A DNA stretch of 12,211 nt from Paracoccaceae bacterium. GTDB lineage: Bacteria > Pseudomonadota > Alphaproteobacteria > Rhodobacterales > Rhodobacteraceae. Below are positions 6,448 through 12,211 of the stretch, in pieces (position 1 is the stretch's first letter; each line of letters starts with the position of its first letter). A program made the translations under genes and the position numbers. Under the pieces are notes generated by a model that was not told where the DNA came from, ran no database searches, and saw only the letters and a list, made by a program, of their open reading frames with translations. Location: assembly GCA_024644285.1 (NCBI GenBank), contig JAHELH010000040.1, positions 1-12,211 on the forward strand, in the 5' to 3' direction.

Positions 6448-7331
6448 CGGGTCACGACGGGGATGCAGGCCTGGCGTTCGGCCAGCAGGGCCGAGCAGAA
6501 CCGCCGCGCATCGTTGATGTCGGCGAACCCCACGGCCCGCAGGCGGTAGAAGGTCTTGCCGCCCGACACCGCCTTCTGGATCACCCGCTGCTTCTGGGAC
6601 AGAAAATCGCGGAATCTCGCGTCCATCTTGTCCCAGGCCGCGCGGGCCTCCTCGGGGCTGTCGAAGGCGCCGAACTGCACCAGCCTGGTGCCGACCGGCA
6701 GGCTGTCGGGCTCGACGTCCAGCGGCGCATCCGCCGGCGCGGCGGCCAGCACCACCGAGCGCGCCACCGCCTCTGCCGCGGCGTCGCCGATGGGACGCGG
6801 CTGGGGCAACGGTGACCGGGCCACGCCCTCGACCGATGCCGGAACGATCGCCGCGCGCACGGGCTGAGGCGCGATCGCGCCGCTGAGCGGGGTGACGTTC
6901 TGTGCCATTTCCTCGGCCAGAGCCGCGATCTCGGTCTCGGTCTCGGGGGGCGCGGCCTCGACCGGGGCGGCATCAAGCCGGGCGCGCGGCAAGTCCTCGT
7001 CCGCCAGGTTCAACGGCGCGGGCGCCAGGATCAGCCGGTCGGCGGGCCGCTCCGCGGCGCCCTCGGCAGCCACCGAGTTCACCGCCAGCCCCTGATGCGC
7101 GGCGCGCTCGCCGCCGGGATCGTCGGGCGCCACCCGCATCGGCCCCTCCAGCGCGCGCACCACCGGCACCCCGGTGACGTCGCGCATCGCCAGCTGATAG
7201 CCCCATGTGCCCAGCCCGCCGATCAGCGCCACCGACATGATTGCGCCCAGCCAGTTGAACAAAACCCCGAAGAACCCGGACCCGGCCTCTTGCCCGGTCC
7301 CGGCGCGATCGCCCAGATAGGAATCTGCCAT
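6444..7331 (-). CDS. SPOR-domain peptidoglycan-binding membrane protein
   Basis: A 295-residue bitopic membrane protein. A short cytoplasmic N-terminus is followed by one transmembrane helix (about residues 20-45), a long Ala/Pro/Glu-rich periplasmic linker (about 50-210), and a C-terminal SPOR domain (213-295: LVQFGAFDSPEEARAAW, then KTFYRLRAVGFADINDARRFC). SPOR domains bind glycan strands stripped of stem peptides, typically at the division septum, as in FtsN and DedD. C277 and C286 (DARRFCSALL, RQACIPV) could form a disulphide. ATG 7331 has GAGGCG a few nt upstream. It sits 87 bp after argS and overlaps nagZ by 4 nt, which pairs septal glycan binding with muropeptide recycling. An FtsN-like or auxiliary division role is likely but not proven. 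Confidence 0.88.
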   Translation of the reverse strand: MADSYLGDRAGTGQEAGSGFFGVLFNWLGAIMSVALIGGLGTWGYQLAMRDVTGVPVVRALEGPMRVAPDDPGGERAAHQGLAVNSVAAEGAAERPADRLILAPAPLNLADEDLPRARLDAAPVEAAPPETETEIAALAEEMAQNVTPLSGAIAPQPVRAAIVPASVEGVARSPLPQPRPIGDAAAEAVARSVVLAAAPADAPLDVEPDSLPVGTRLVQFGAFDSPEEARAAWDKMDARFRDFLSQKQRVIQKAVSGGKTFYRLRAVGFADINDARRFCSALLAERQACIPVVTR

Positions 7332-7418
7332 TTTCGCCTCACTGCCCGCATCGCCCTTGGGCGCACGGGTCCTTTTGCCTGCTCGCGACCCGCGTCTTGT
7401 GCCGATTTGCGCTTGTCG

Positions 7419-9143
7419 TCAGCGCATTTCCTCGGCCGGGGTCACGCCCAGAATACCAAGACCTGATGAAATAACAACGGCAACGGCCCGCGCCAGCGCG
7501 ATTTTTTGCCCCGAAGCGGCTGCGTCGCCCTCTTGCAGGAAGCGCAATTCGGGCTTGTCGTTGCCCTTGTTCCAAAGCGCGTGCAGATCCGAGGCCAGAT
7601 CGTAGAGGTAGAACGCCACGCGGTGCGGCTCGTGCGTGCGCGCGGCGATCTCGACCAGCCGTGGCCATTCGGCCAGCTTTCTGGCCACCGCGAATTCGGC
7701 CTCGTCCTCCAGCCTGGGCGTCTCCGACAGCGCGATCTTGGCCTCGCCGGCCTTGCGCAGGACCGACCGGACACGGGCATGGGCGTATTGCACGTAGAAG
7801 ACCGGGTTCTCCTTGGACTGCTCGCGCACCTTGTCGAAATCGAAATCCAGGGGCGCGTCGTTCTTGCGCGTCAGCATCACGAAGCGGGTGACATCCGGGC
7901 CCACCATGTCGACCACGTCCCGCAGGGTGACGAAGTTGCCGGCCCGTTTCGACATCTTGAACGGCTCGCCGTCCTTGTAGAGCCGCACCAGCTGGGTCAG
8001 TTTGATATCGAGCGGCACGCGGCCATCGCTCAGCGCGCTGACAGCGGCCTTCATCCGCTTGACATAGCCGCCGTGATCGGCGCCGAAAACATCAATAAGC
8101 TGGTCGAACCCCCTGGAAATCTTGTCATAATGATAGGCGATGTCCGGGGCGAAATAGGTCCAGTCGCCGTCGGATTTCATGATCGGCCGGTCCACGTCGT
8201 CGCCATGCGCCGTGGACCGGAACAGCGTCTGTTCGCGCGGCTCCCAATCCTCGGGCATCTTGCCCTTCGGCGGCTCCAGCGTGCCGCGATAGATCAGCCC
8301 CTTGGCGTCGAGATCCGCGATCGCCGCCTCGATCCGGCCGGTGCCATAGAGCGACTTTTCGCTGAAGAAGACATCCATCCTGACGCCGAGGCTGGCCAGA
8401 TCTTCGCGGATCATTGCCATCATCGCGTCGGTGGCGAAGCCGCGTACCTCGTCCAGCCAGTCCTCTTCGGGACGGTCCAGAAGGCTTTCGCCGTAATGCG
8501 CCTTGAGGTCCTCGCCCACCGGCACCAGATAGTCGCCTGGATAAAGCCCCTCGGCGATCTCGGGCGCGTGTCCGCAGGCCTCGCGATAGCGCTCGTAGGC
8601 CGAACGCGCCAGCACGTCGACCTGCGCGCCGCCGTCGTTGATGTAATATTCCCGGGTGACGTCGTAGCCCGCATAGTCCAGCAGGGCGGCCAGCGCATCG
8701 CCGAAGACCGCGCCGCGGGTGTGGCCGACATGCAGCGGTCCGGTCGGGTTGGCCGAGACGTATTCGACATTGACCCGCTCGCCCGCGCCCATCTCCGACC
8801 GCCCGAAATCGCCGCCCTCGTCCAGCACCCGCACCACCACCCCGGCCCAGACGTGGTCGGCCAGCCGCAGGTTCAGAAATCCCGGCCCCGCCACCTCGAC
8901 CGTGTCGATCCGGTCGTCCGCCGCCAGCCGCCCGGCCAGCGTCTCGGCGATGTCGCGCGGTTTCAGCCCCGCCGGCTTGGCCAGCACCATCGCCGCATTG
9001 GTCGCCATGTCGCCATGGGCGGCGTCGCGCGGCGGTTCGACGGCGACCGCGCCCATGTCCAGCCCGGCGGGCAGGTCGCCGGCATCGGCCATCGCCGACA
9101 ACTGGTCGACCACCAGCGCGCGGATATCGGAGAACAGGTTCAT
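7419..9143 (-). CDS. argS: arginyl-tRNA synthetase
   Basis: A 574-residue class I aminoacyl-tRNA synthetase, close to the usual ArgRS length. The N-terminal Add-1 domain, which recognises the tRNA elbow (residues 1-110), is followed by the catalytic core with VEYVSANPTGPLHVGH, where HVGH (138-141) is the HIGH motif. ADHGGYVKRMKAA is near 355-367. The second ATP-binding loop is KMSKR (396-400) followed by AGNFVTL, the common ArgRS variant of KMSKS. The C-terminal DALR anticodon-binding domain ends in LGILGVTPAEEMR. ATG 9143 is the first start consistent with the family; upstream codons give no homology. It lies 49 bp after dgt and shares its direction, so the two are probably cotranscribed. 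Confidence 0.97.
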   Translation of the reverse strand: MNLFSDIRALVVDQLSAMADAGDLPAGLDMGAVAVEPPRDAAHGDMATNAAMVLAKPAGLKPRDIAETLAGRLAADDRIDTVEVAGPGFLNLRLADHVWAGVVVRVLDEGGDFGRSEMGAGERVNVEYVSANPTGPLHVGHTRGAVFGDALAALLDYAGYDVTREYYINDGGAQVDVLARSAYERYREACGHAPEIAEGLYPGDYLVPVGEDLKAHYGESLLDRPEEDWLDEVRGFATDAMMAMIREDLASLGVRMDVFFSEKSLYGTGRIEAAIADLDAKGLIYRGTLEPPKGKMPEDWEPREQTLFRSTAHGDDVDRPIMKSDGDWTYFAPDIAYHYDKISRGFDQLIDVFGADHGGYVKRMKAAVSALSDGRVPLDIKLTQLVRLYKDGEPFKMSKRAGNFVTLRDVVDMVGPDVTRFVMLTRKNDAPLDFDFDKVREQSKENPVFYVQYAHARVRSVLRKAGEAKIALSETPRLEDEAEFAVARKLAEWPRLVEIAARTHEPHRVAFYLYDLASDLHALWNKGNDKPELRFLQEGDAAASGQKIALARAVAVVISSGLGILGVTPAEEMR

Positions 9144-9192
9144 CTGGGCGGCCCTTGATTGCGAGCGCGGTGTAGCACGGGCAGCGTCGGGG

Positions 9193-10344
9193 TCAATCCG
9201 CGCCGCCTGCCCCGCACAGCCGCGCATGTTCCTGCAGGGCGAACCGGTCGGTCATCCCGGCGATATAGTCCGCCACGATCCGCGCCAGCGCCGTCTCGTC
9301 CCGCGCCTCCTCGACATCCTTGCGCCACTGCTTGGGCAGCAGCGAGGTGTCGGACATGAACAGCGGGAACAGGTCGTCGATCACCTGCGTCACCTGCGCC
9401 CGCATCTCGACCACGTCGGGCGCGCGGTACATCCGGTGATAGAGGAAATCGCGGGTCACCTGCAGATCGTGCCAGACAGAACCCGAGAACCGCACCATCG
9501 GACGGCCGGCCACCCGGACGTCCTGCACGCTTCGCGGCGCCAGATCGGCCAGCCGCGCCTGGGCCTGGGTGATCACGTCCTCGACCAGCAGCCCGAAGAA
9601 CCGGCGCAGCGCCTCGTGCCGGCGGCGGTAGTAGTTCAACCCGGGATAGAGGTCGTCGGTGCGCGCGAAGCACTGCATCAGCAGCGGCAGATCGGCCAGT
9701 TCGTCGGTCGAGAACAGCTCGGCCCTGAGCCCGTCATGCAGGTCGTGGCTGTTATAGGCCACGTCGTCGGCCAGCGCGGCGACCTGCGCCTCGGCGCTGG
9801 CATAGGTGTGCAGTTCCAGGTCATGCCGGGCGTTGTACTCGGCCAGCGCGTAAGGAATGTCGCCCGTCACCGGCCCGTTATGCTTGGCGAGACCTTCCAG
9901 CGTCTCCCAGGTCAGGTTCAGACCGTCGAATTCGGCATAGTGGCGCTCCAGCGAGGTGACGATGCGGATTGCCTGGGCGTTATGGTCGAAGCCGCCGTAA
10001 GGCGCCATCAGCCGCTGCAGCGCCTCCTCGCCGGTATGGCCGAAGGGCGGATGGCCCAGGTCATGGGCCAGCGCCACCGCCTCGGTCAACTCCGCGTTCA
10101 GCCCCAGGGCGCCTGCAATGGTGCGCGCCACCTGTGCCACCTCGATGCTGTGCGTCAGCCGGGTGCGGTAATAGTCGCCCTCATGCTCGATGAAGACCTG
10201 CGTCTTGTGCTTCAGCCGCCGGAACGCGCTGGAATGGATGATCCGGTCGCGGTCGCGCTGAAAGCACGTCCGGAACCGGCTTTCCTCTTCCAGATAAAGC
10301 CGCCCGCGCGAGGTCTCCTCGCGCGAGGCATAGCGCTGCAACAT
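9193..10344 (-). CDS. dgt: deoxyguanosinetriphosphate triphosphohydrolase-like protein (HD domain)
   Basis: A 383-residue HD-superfamily dNTP triphosphohydrolase of the shorter type-2 dGTPase-like group. The enzyme class splits dNTPs into deoxynucleoside and triphosphate and so trims the dNTP pool. Metal ligands are visible as H65 in RTRLTHSIEVAQ, H94-D95 in ALAHDLGHPPFGH and D193/D194 in ADDVAYNSHD. Upstream SRFRTCFQRDRDRIIHSSAFRRL (residues 22-44) is the usual nucleotide-binding start of the family. ATG 10344 is supported by AAGGAC about 8 nt upstream. It is the first gene of the long minus-strand block and is divergent from erpA across 75 bp. True substrate preference (dGTP or other dNTPs) cannot be told from sequence. 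Confidence 0.93.
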   Translation of the reverse strand: MLQRYASREETSRGRLYLEEESRFRTCFQRDRDRIIHSSAFRRLKHKTQVFIEHEGDYYRTRLTHSIEVAQVARTIAGALGLNAELTEAVALAHDLGHPPFGHTGEEALQRLMAPYGGFDHNAQAIRIVTSLERHYAEFDGLNLTWETLEGLAKHNGPVTGDIPYALAEYNARHDLELHTYASAEAQVAALADDVAYNSHDLHDGLRAELFSTDELADLPLLMQCFARTDDLYPGLNYYRRRHEALRRFFGLLVEDVITQAQARLADLAPRSVQDVRVAGRPMVRFSGSVWHDLQVTRDFLYHRMYRAPDVVEMRAQVTQVIDDLFPLFMSDTSLLPKQWRKDVEEARDETALARIVADYIAGMTDRFALQEHARLCGAGGAD

Positions 10345-10355
10345 CGGTAGCGTCC

Positions 10356-10384
10356 TTGTCGTCCTGTCCCGCTCTCCATATATT
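10356..10384 (+). promoter_or_regulatory. sigma70-like promoter of erpA
   Basis: TTGTCG (10356-10361), a 17-bp spacer and TATATT (10379-10384), about 35 bp before the erpA start. The -10 lies in the only AT-rich spot (TATATTAT) of the 75-bp gap. On the opposite strand the same AT-rich spot gives CATAAT, which could serve dgt but lacks a convincing -35. Confidence 0.5.
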
Positions 10385-10419
10385 ATGCCGGACCCGAAAC
10401 CGAAACGCCTGAAAACCCG

Positions 10420-10743
10420 ATGAATCTTCCGCCCAAAGTCACACCGCGCGCCTTTGCCCGCCTCGCCGAGATCGGCGCCGCCGCCGAAGGCAAGGCGCTG
10501 CGCGTCGCGGTCGAGGGCGGCGGCTGCTCTGGTTTTCAGTACGAGATCACGCTGGATAAGCCCGGCGCCGACGACCTGGTGCTGGAAGGCGAAGGCGAGA
10601 GGGTCGCGGTCGATCCGGTCTCGCTGCCCTTCCTGTCGAACGCGGTGATCGATTTCAGCGAAGAGCTGATCGGCGCGCGGTTCGTCATCGAAAATCCGAA
10701 TGCGACCTCCAGCTGCGGCTGCGGGACCAGCTTCTCCATCTGA
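10420..10743 (+). CDS. erpA: iron-sulfur cluster insertion protein, HesB/IscA/ErpA family
   Basis: A 107-residue A-type carrier that receives Fe-S clusters and delivers them to apoproteins in the cytoplasm. All three conserved cysteines are present: C36 in GGGCSGFQY and C99/C101 in the C-terminal SSCGCGTSFSI. FVIENPNA before the last cysteines is typical of ErpA/IscA. Length is normal. The upstream Shine-Dalgarno sequence is weak (GAAAACCCG). It has its own promoter and is not embedded in a suf or isc operon here. In roseobacters I recall an erpA close to dgt and xthA, which favours ErpA over SufA, but paralogue naming by eye is uncertain. Confidence 0.9.
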   Translation: MNLPPKVTPRAFARLAEIGAAAEGKALRVAVEGGGCSGFQYEITLDKPGADDLVLEGEGERVAVDPVSLPFLSNAVIDFSEELIGARFVIENPNATSSCGCGTSFSI

Positions 10744-10869
10744 TCCGGGCCGAGGCCTTCAACACGGAAACGCCGCAATACGGGCCGCGAAGGCGCCCGG
10801 ACGGTGGTTGGAGCGCGGCGCTTGAATGGGTCGAGTCGGGTGAGTCGCCCCCGGTCAACCTGTCCTATA

Positions 10870-10893
10870 GGAGAGGTATTTGACCTCTTTGTT
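10870..10893 (+). terminator. possible weak terminator after erpA
   Basis: Hairpin AGAGGT (10872-10877) - ATTTG - ACCTCT (10883-10888), extendable by two G-U pairs, followed by TTTGTTT. The stem is short and only partly GC, but the T-rich tail is what an intrinsic terminator needs. It lies about 130 nt after the erpA stop. Confidence 0.35.
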
Positions 10894-10961
10894 TCCATAC
10901 CGCAATCAATGCGCTTTTTCCCTGGCGAATGTGTATTTCCGGAATTGGCGCAGTTTCAGAC

Positions 10962-11050
10962 TTCGGTAACGATTTTGTCCAATTTTGGGTCCAATCAGGT
11001 CCCAAATCGGAAATGTCACAATTGCGACAGAGTTCGGTACCGATTGGGTC
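10962..11050 (+). repeat. pair of 18-bp imperfect direct repeats
   Basis: TTCGGTAACGATTTTGTC (10962-10979) and TTCGGTACCGATTGGGTC (11033-11050) match at 15 of 18 positions and are 71 bp apart start to start. Both lie upstream of the first small ORF (ATG 11104), so they could be two binding sites for one regulator. Confidence 0.45.
11014..11029. promoter_or_regulatory. near-perfect palindrome, possible operator
   Basis: TGTCACAATTGCGACA is a 16-bp palindrome with a single mismatched pair, located between the two direct repeats. Its half-site TGTC resembles but does not equal the TTGTCA half-sites near marR. No regulator can be assigned. Confidence 0.3.
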
Positions 11051-11103
11051 TCATTTGCAAATCAGTCATCTTCTCCAGGTTGAACAAACCGAAAGAAGAC
11101 AGA

Positions 11104-11343
11104 ATGGAACATCCGCATAACCTCTCTCCGGACGCCGCGCCCGATCTGCAAATTGCAGACAATGCCCGGCAGGATAGTCCGGCGTCGAGGGCCGCGTCGC
11201 ACGGCCTGCCAAGGCTCGACCGGACCCTCTACGACAAACTGTTCCGTCTGGACGCCGGCCGCAGTCTCGCGGCGGCCTCGCACGTCCGGAATTTGTCACG
11301 AGTTGCATTGTCCGGCCCGCAGGAAATCGGAGACACGCAATGA
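11104..11343 (+). CDS. small hypothetical protein A (79 aa)
   Basis: ATG 11104 starts a 79-residue ORF with GC-biased third codon positions like real genes here. The N-terminal half is polar and disordered-looking (MEHPHNLSPDAAPDLQIADN); the C-terminal half could form helices (LDRTLYDKLFRLDAGRSLAAA, residues 38-58). No cysteines, signal peptide or membrane span. The ribosome-binding site is weak (GAAAGAAGAC). The start is uncertain because the frame is open further upstream through AT-rich DNA. The stop TGA overlaps the start of the next small ORF as ATGA, which supports real, coupled translation. I do not recognise any family. Confidence 0.45.
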   Translation: MEHPHNLSPDAAPDLQIADNARQDSPASRAASHGLPRLDRTLYDKLFRLDAGRSLAAASHVRNLSRVALSGPQEIGDTQ

Positions 11344-11513
11344 GTGCCCGCATCCTGCCTTTCCCGCGCGCAGCGATGCGCAGGCCGCGCGTCCCCACTG
11401 GACGGAAGGTTTGTCGCATCGTTTCGTCGCCCGGCCGGGACCCGAGAGTGCCGCAGGCCCGCATCGCCCGGCTCGAACCGACCACGCCGCACAAGGGTCA
11501 TCCTGGCGCCTGA
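11340..11513 (+). CDS. small arginine-rich hypothetical protein B (57 aa)
   Basis: A 57-residue, very basic ORF (11 Arg, 2 Lys) beginning MSARILPFPRAAMRRPRV. The [IV]-x-PFP-R start is a pattern I recall from short alphaproteobacterial proteins. ATG 11340 overlaps the stop of ORF A (ATGA) and has GGAG 7 nt upstream, the best Shine-Dalgarno context of the three small ORFs. One cysteine (C25). The composition would suit nucleic-acid or ribosome binding, but Arg-rich translations also arise by chance in GC-rich DNA. No known family. Confidence 0.45.
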   Translation: MSARILPFPRAAMRRPRVPTGRKVCRIVSSPGRDPRVPQARIARLEPTTPHKGHPGA

Positions 11514-11556
11514 CGCGCCGGCAGACCCAAAGAGAAAGACAAGAACGGAATACACC

Positions 11557-11763
11557 ATGCCCATGTCCCTGATCCAGAAAGCCCGCGCCGGACGCAGCCG
11601 CGCCGTCGCCAAGCTCGGCAAACGCCCCCGCACCCCCGCGTCCCTAATCGTCGCGCCGGACGCGTCAAGCCGGCGCCGGCAGCTCGCGGCGCTCTACCCG
11701 TTCATTACGCGCCGCGCCGCCGGCCCCCGTCACGGACCGGCCGGAATTGCGGTCGCCGCCTAA
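11557..11763 (+). CDS. small arginine-rich hypothetical protein C (68 aa)
   Basis: A 68-residue basic ORF starting MPMSLIQKARAGRSRAVAKL, with GGA about 8 nt upstream of ATG 11557; ATG 11563 is an in-frame alternative. Clusters SRRRQ and ITRRAAGPRHG give a high positive charge. A short hydrophobic patch (QLAALYPFI) might be a helix. It begins 43 bp after ORF B in the same direction, so A, B and C could form one transcript. The frame is open further upstream, but that part overlaps ORF B. No family recognised. Confidence 0.4.
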   Translation: MPMSLIQKARAGRSRAVAKLGKRPRTPASLIVAPDASSRRRQLAALYPFITRRAAGPRHGPAGIAVAA

Positions 11764-11780
11764 GCCCGTCGAACCCCCCC

Positions 11781-11817
11781 TCGGAGCGGGCGTACTCGCT
11801 GAATCAACCGGCTCCGA
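11781..11817. repeat. inverted repeat, 7-bp arms
   Basis: TCGGAGC (11781-11787) and GCTCCGA (11811-11817) pair perfectly around a 23-nt loop. The repeat starts 17 bp after the stop of small ORF C and is flanked on both sides by GAACCCC words (11771, 11816). It lacks a T tract. Confidence 0.4.
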
Positions 11818-11822
11818 ACCCC

Positions 11823-11874
11823 TCAGCCCGTGGCGCATGGCATCAAGCCCCACTCTCCGCGCGCCACGGGCTGA
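11823..11874. repeat. inverted repeat, perfect 14-bp arms
   Basis: TCAGCCCGTGGCGC (11823-11836) and GCGCCACGGGCTGA (11861-11874) pair without mismatch around a 24-nt loop. This is the longest stem in the window. There is no T tract. It follows the previous repeat by 5 bp and lies 96 bp before xthA. It could act as a transcript-end hairpin for the small ORFs, an RNA-processing or stability element, or a relic of a repeat element. Confidence 0.6.
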
Positions 11875-11969
11875 ACCCCACCTGCACCTCTTGAGTGCCG
11901 GCAGACGCCTCCGGAATGCCGCCCTCGATTGCGGCTTGATCAGCCCCGCCCCGCGCGCCATCAAGGGGC

Positions 11970-12211
11970 ATGAAAATAGCCAGCTTCAACATCAACGGCA
12001 TCAAGGCCCGGATCGGCGCGCTGAGCGACTGGCTGGACGAGGCGCAGCCGGACGTCACCCTGCTGCAAGAGATCAAGTCTGTCGACGAGGCCTTTCCCCG
12101 CGAACATTTCGAGGACAAGGGCTACACCGTCGAAACGCATGGGCAGAAGGGGTTCAACGGCGTGGCGATCCTGTCGAAGCTGCCGCTGGAGGATGTCAGC
12201 CGCGGACTGCC
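11970..12211 (+). CDS. xthA: exodeoxyribonuclease III, 5' part
   Basis: The first 80 residues of an Exo III-type AP endonuclease, cut by the window edge. The start MKIASFNINGIKAR is canonical, with N7 and E34 (in LLQEIK) in the positions of the E. coli active-site residues; GQKGFNGVAILSK follows as expected. Exo III nicks DNA at abasic sites and degrades one strand from 3' ends in base-excision repair. ATG 11970 is preceded by AAGGGGC, a good Shine-Dalgarno sequence but unusually close to the start. Confidence 0.93.
   Translation, partial: MKIASFNINGIKARIGALSDWLDEAQPDVTLLQEIKSVDEAFPREHFEDKGYTVETHGQKGFNGVAILSKLPLEDVSRGL

Larger units (their letters stand above)
10744..11103. other. 360-bp gene-free region with an AT-rich 220-bp core
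   Basis: Directly after erpA the first 130 bp are GC-rich with no recognisable gene. From 10881 to 11100 GC content falls to about 45% (direct count), far below its neighbours. This core contains direct and inverted repeats (listed separately), palindromes TCCTATAGGA (10863-10872), CGGTACCG (11035-11042) and ATTTGCAAAT (11053-11062), and three GTCC(C)AAAT-like words at 10977, 10989 and 10999. The plus frame of the following small ORF stays open back to 10804, but its composition here is unlike the coding neighbours. I see no tRNA, rRNA or confident -35/-10 pair; a regulatory leader or small RNA is possible. Confidence 0.6.

Noticed and set aside
5239..6549. 436-residue plus-strand open frame opposite scpA and nagZ
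   Set aside because: Antisense shadow; the minus-strand genes carry all expected catalytic or family motifs.
7506..9158. 550-residue plus-strand open frame opposite argS
   Set aside because: It is an antisense shadow of argS: His/Arg/Gln-rich translation with no family resemblance, while the minus strand has HIGH and KMSKS motifs.
8719..10350. 543-residue plus-strand open frame opposite argS and dgt
   Set aside because: It crosses two well-supported minus-strand genes and their intergenic gap, with no recognisable domain; it is a GC-rich shadow.
10773..10800. GC-rich imperfect hairpin (CGGGCC...GGCGCCCG) just after erpA
   Set aside because: The stem needs a bulge and there is no T-rich tail; the hairpin at 10870-10893 is a better terminator candidate.
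10804..11103. N-terminal extension of small ORF A back to 10804
   Set aside because: The frame is open, but the 10881-11100 part is AT-rich, full of repeats and gives a composition unlike the neighbouring coding sequence; ATG 11104 is the more conservative start.
11771..11879. CRISPR array or integron attC site reading of the GAACCCC/hairpin region
   Set aside because: The repeats are 7 bp, spacing is unequal (45 and 57 bp), hairpin arms differ in sequence, and there are no cas or integrase genes or attC-type core sites.
11837..12211. Long open plus-strand frame starting at ATG 11837 and running through xthA in another phase
   Set aside because: It has no supported ribosome-binding site, begins inside the 14-bp inverted repeat loop and overlaps the unmistakable xthA frame; GC-rich DNA leaves such frames open by chance.

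Overview
The window is GC-rich, densely packed chromosomal DNA. It most likely comes from an alphaproteobacterium of the Rhodobacteraceae (roseobacter) type. This rests on recognising protein families and gene order by eye: dgt, argS, a SPOR-domain gene, nagZ, scpA and scpB in one run, with erpA divergent from dgt and xthA beyond it, plus an ASKHA-type corrinoid-protein activator at the left edge. No database search was possible.

Left part (1-3772). The 3' end of an ASKHA/DUF4445 reductive-activator gene (+) converges on a three-gene minus-strand operon: a MarR regulator, a 77-residue two-helix membrane protein and a SAM methyltransferase, each pair joined by an ATGA overlap. Between marR and a divergent membrane-protein gene is a short AT-rich stretch with two matching inverted repeats (TGACAA-N5-TTGTCA), a probable MarR double operator. 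Next comes a gene for a secreted protein of unknown function, closed by a perfect 11-bp hairpin that serves the converging operon as well.

Central part (3770-10344, minus strand). One long co-directional block runs dgt, argS, SPOR protein, nagZ, scpA, scpB and a small basic protein. From the SPOR gene to scpB all junctions overlap by 4 or 8 nt. The block joins nucleotide-pool control, tRNA charging, peptidoglycan binding and recycling, and the condensin kleisin/accessory subunits.

Right part (10345-12211). erpA (+) has a good sigma70-like promoter in the 75-bp gap from dgt, and the 5' end of xthA (+) closes the window. Between them lie about 1.2 kb that do not look like housekeeping sequence. 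This stretch holds a 220-bp region of about 45% GC with direct and inverted repeats, three consecutive small ORFs (79, 57 and 68 aa, two very arginine-rich, the first two coupled by ATGA), and two perfect inverted repeats with 23-24-nt loops, punctuated by three GAACCCC copies. This erpA-xthA interval and the MarR operator region are the parts most worth a second look; the rest is ordinary core genome.
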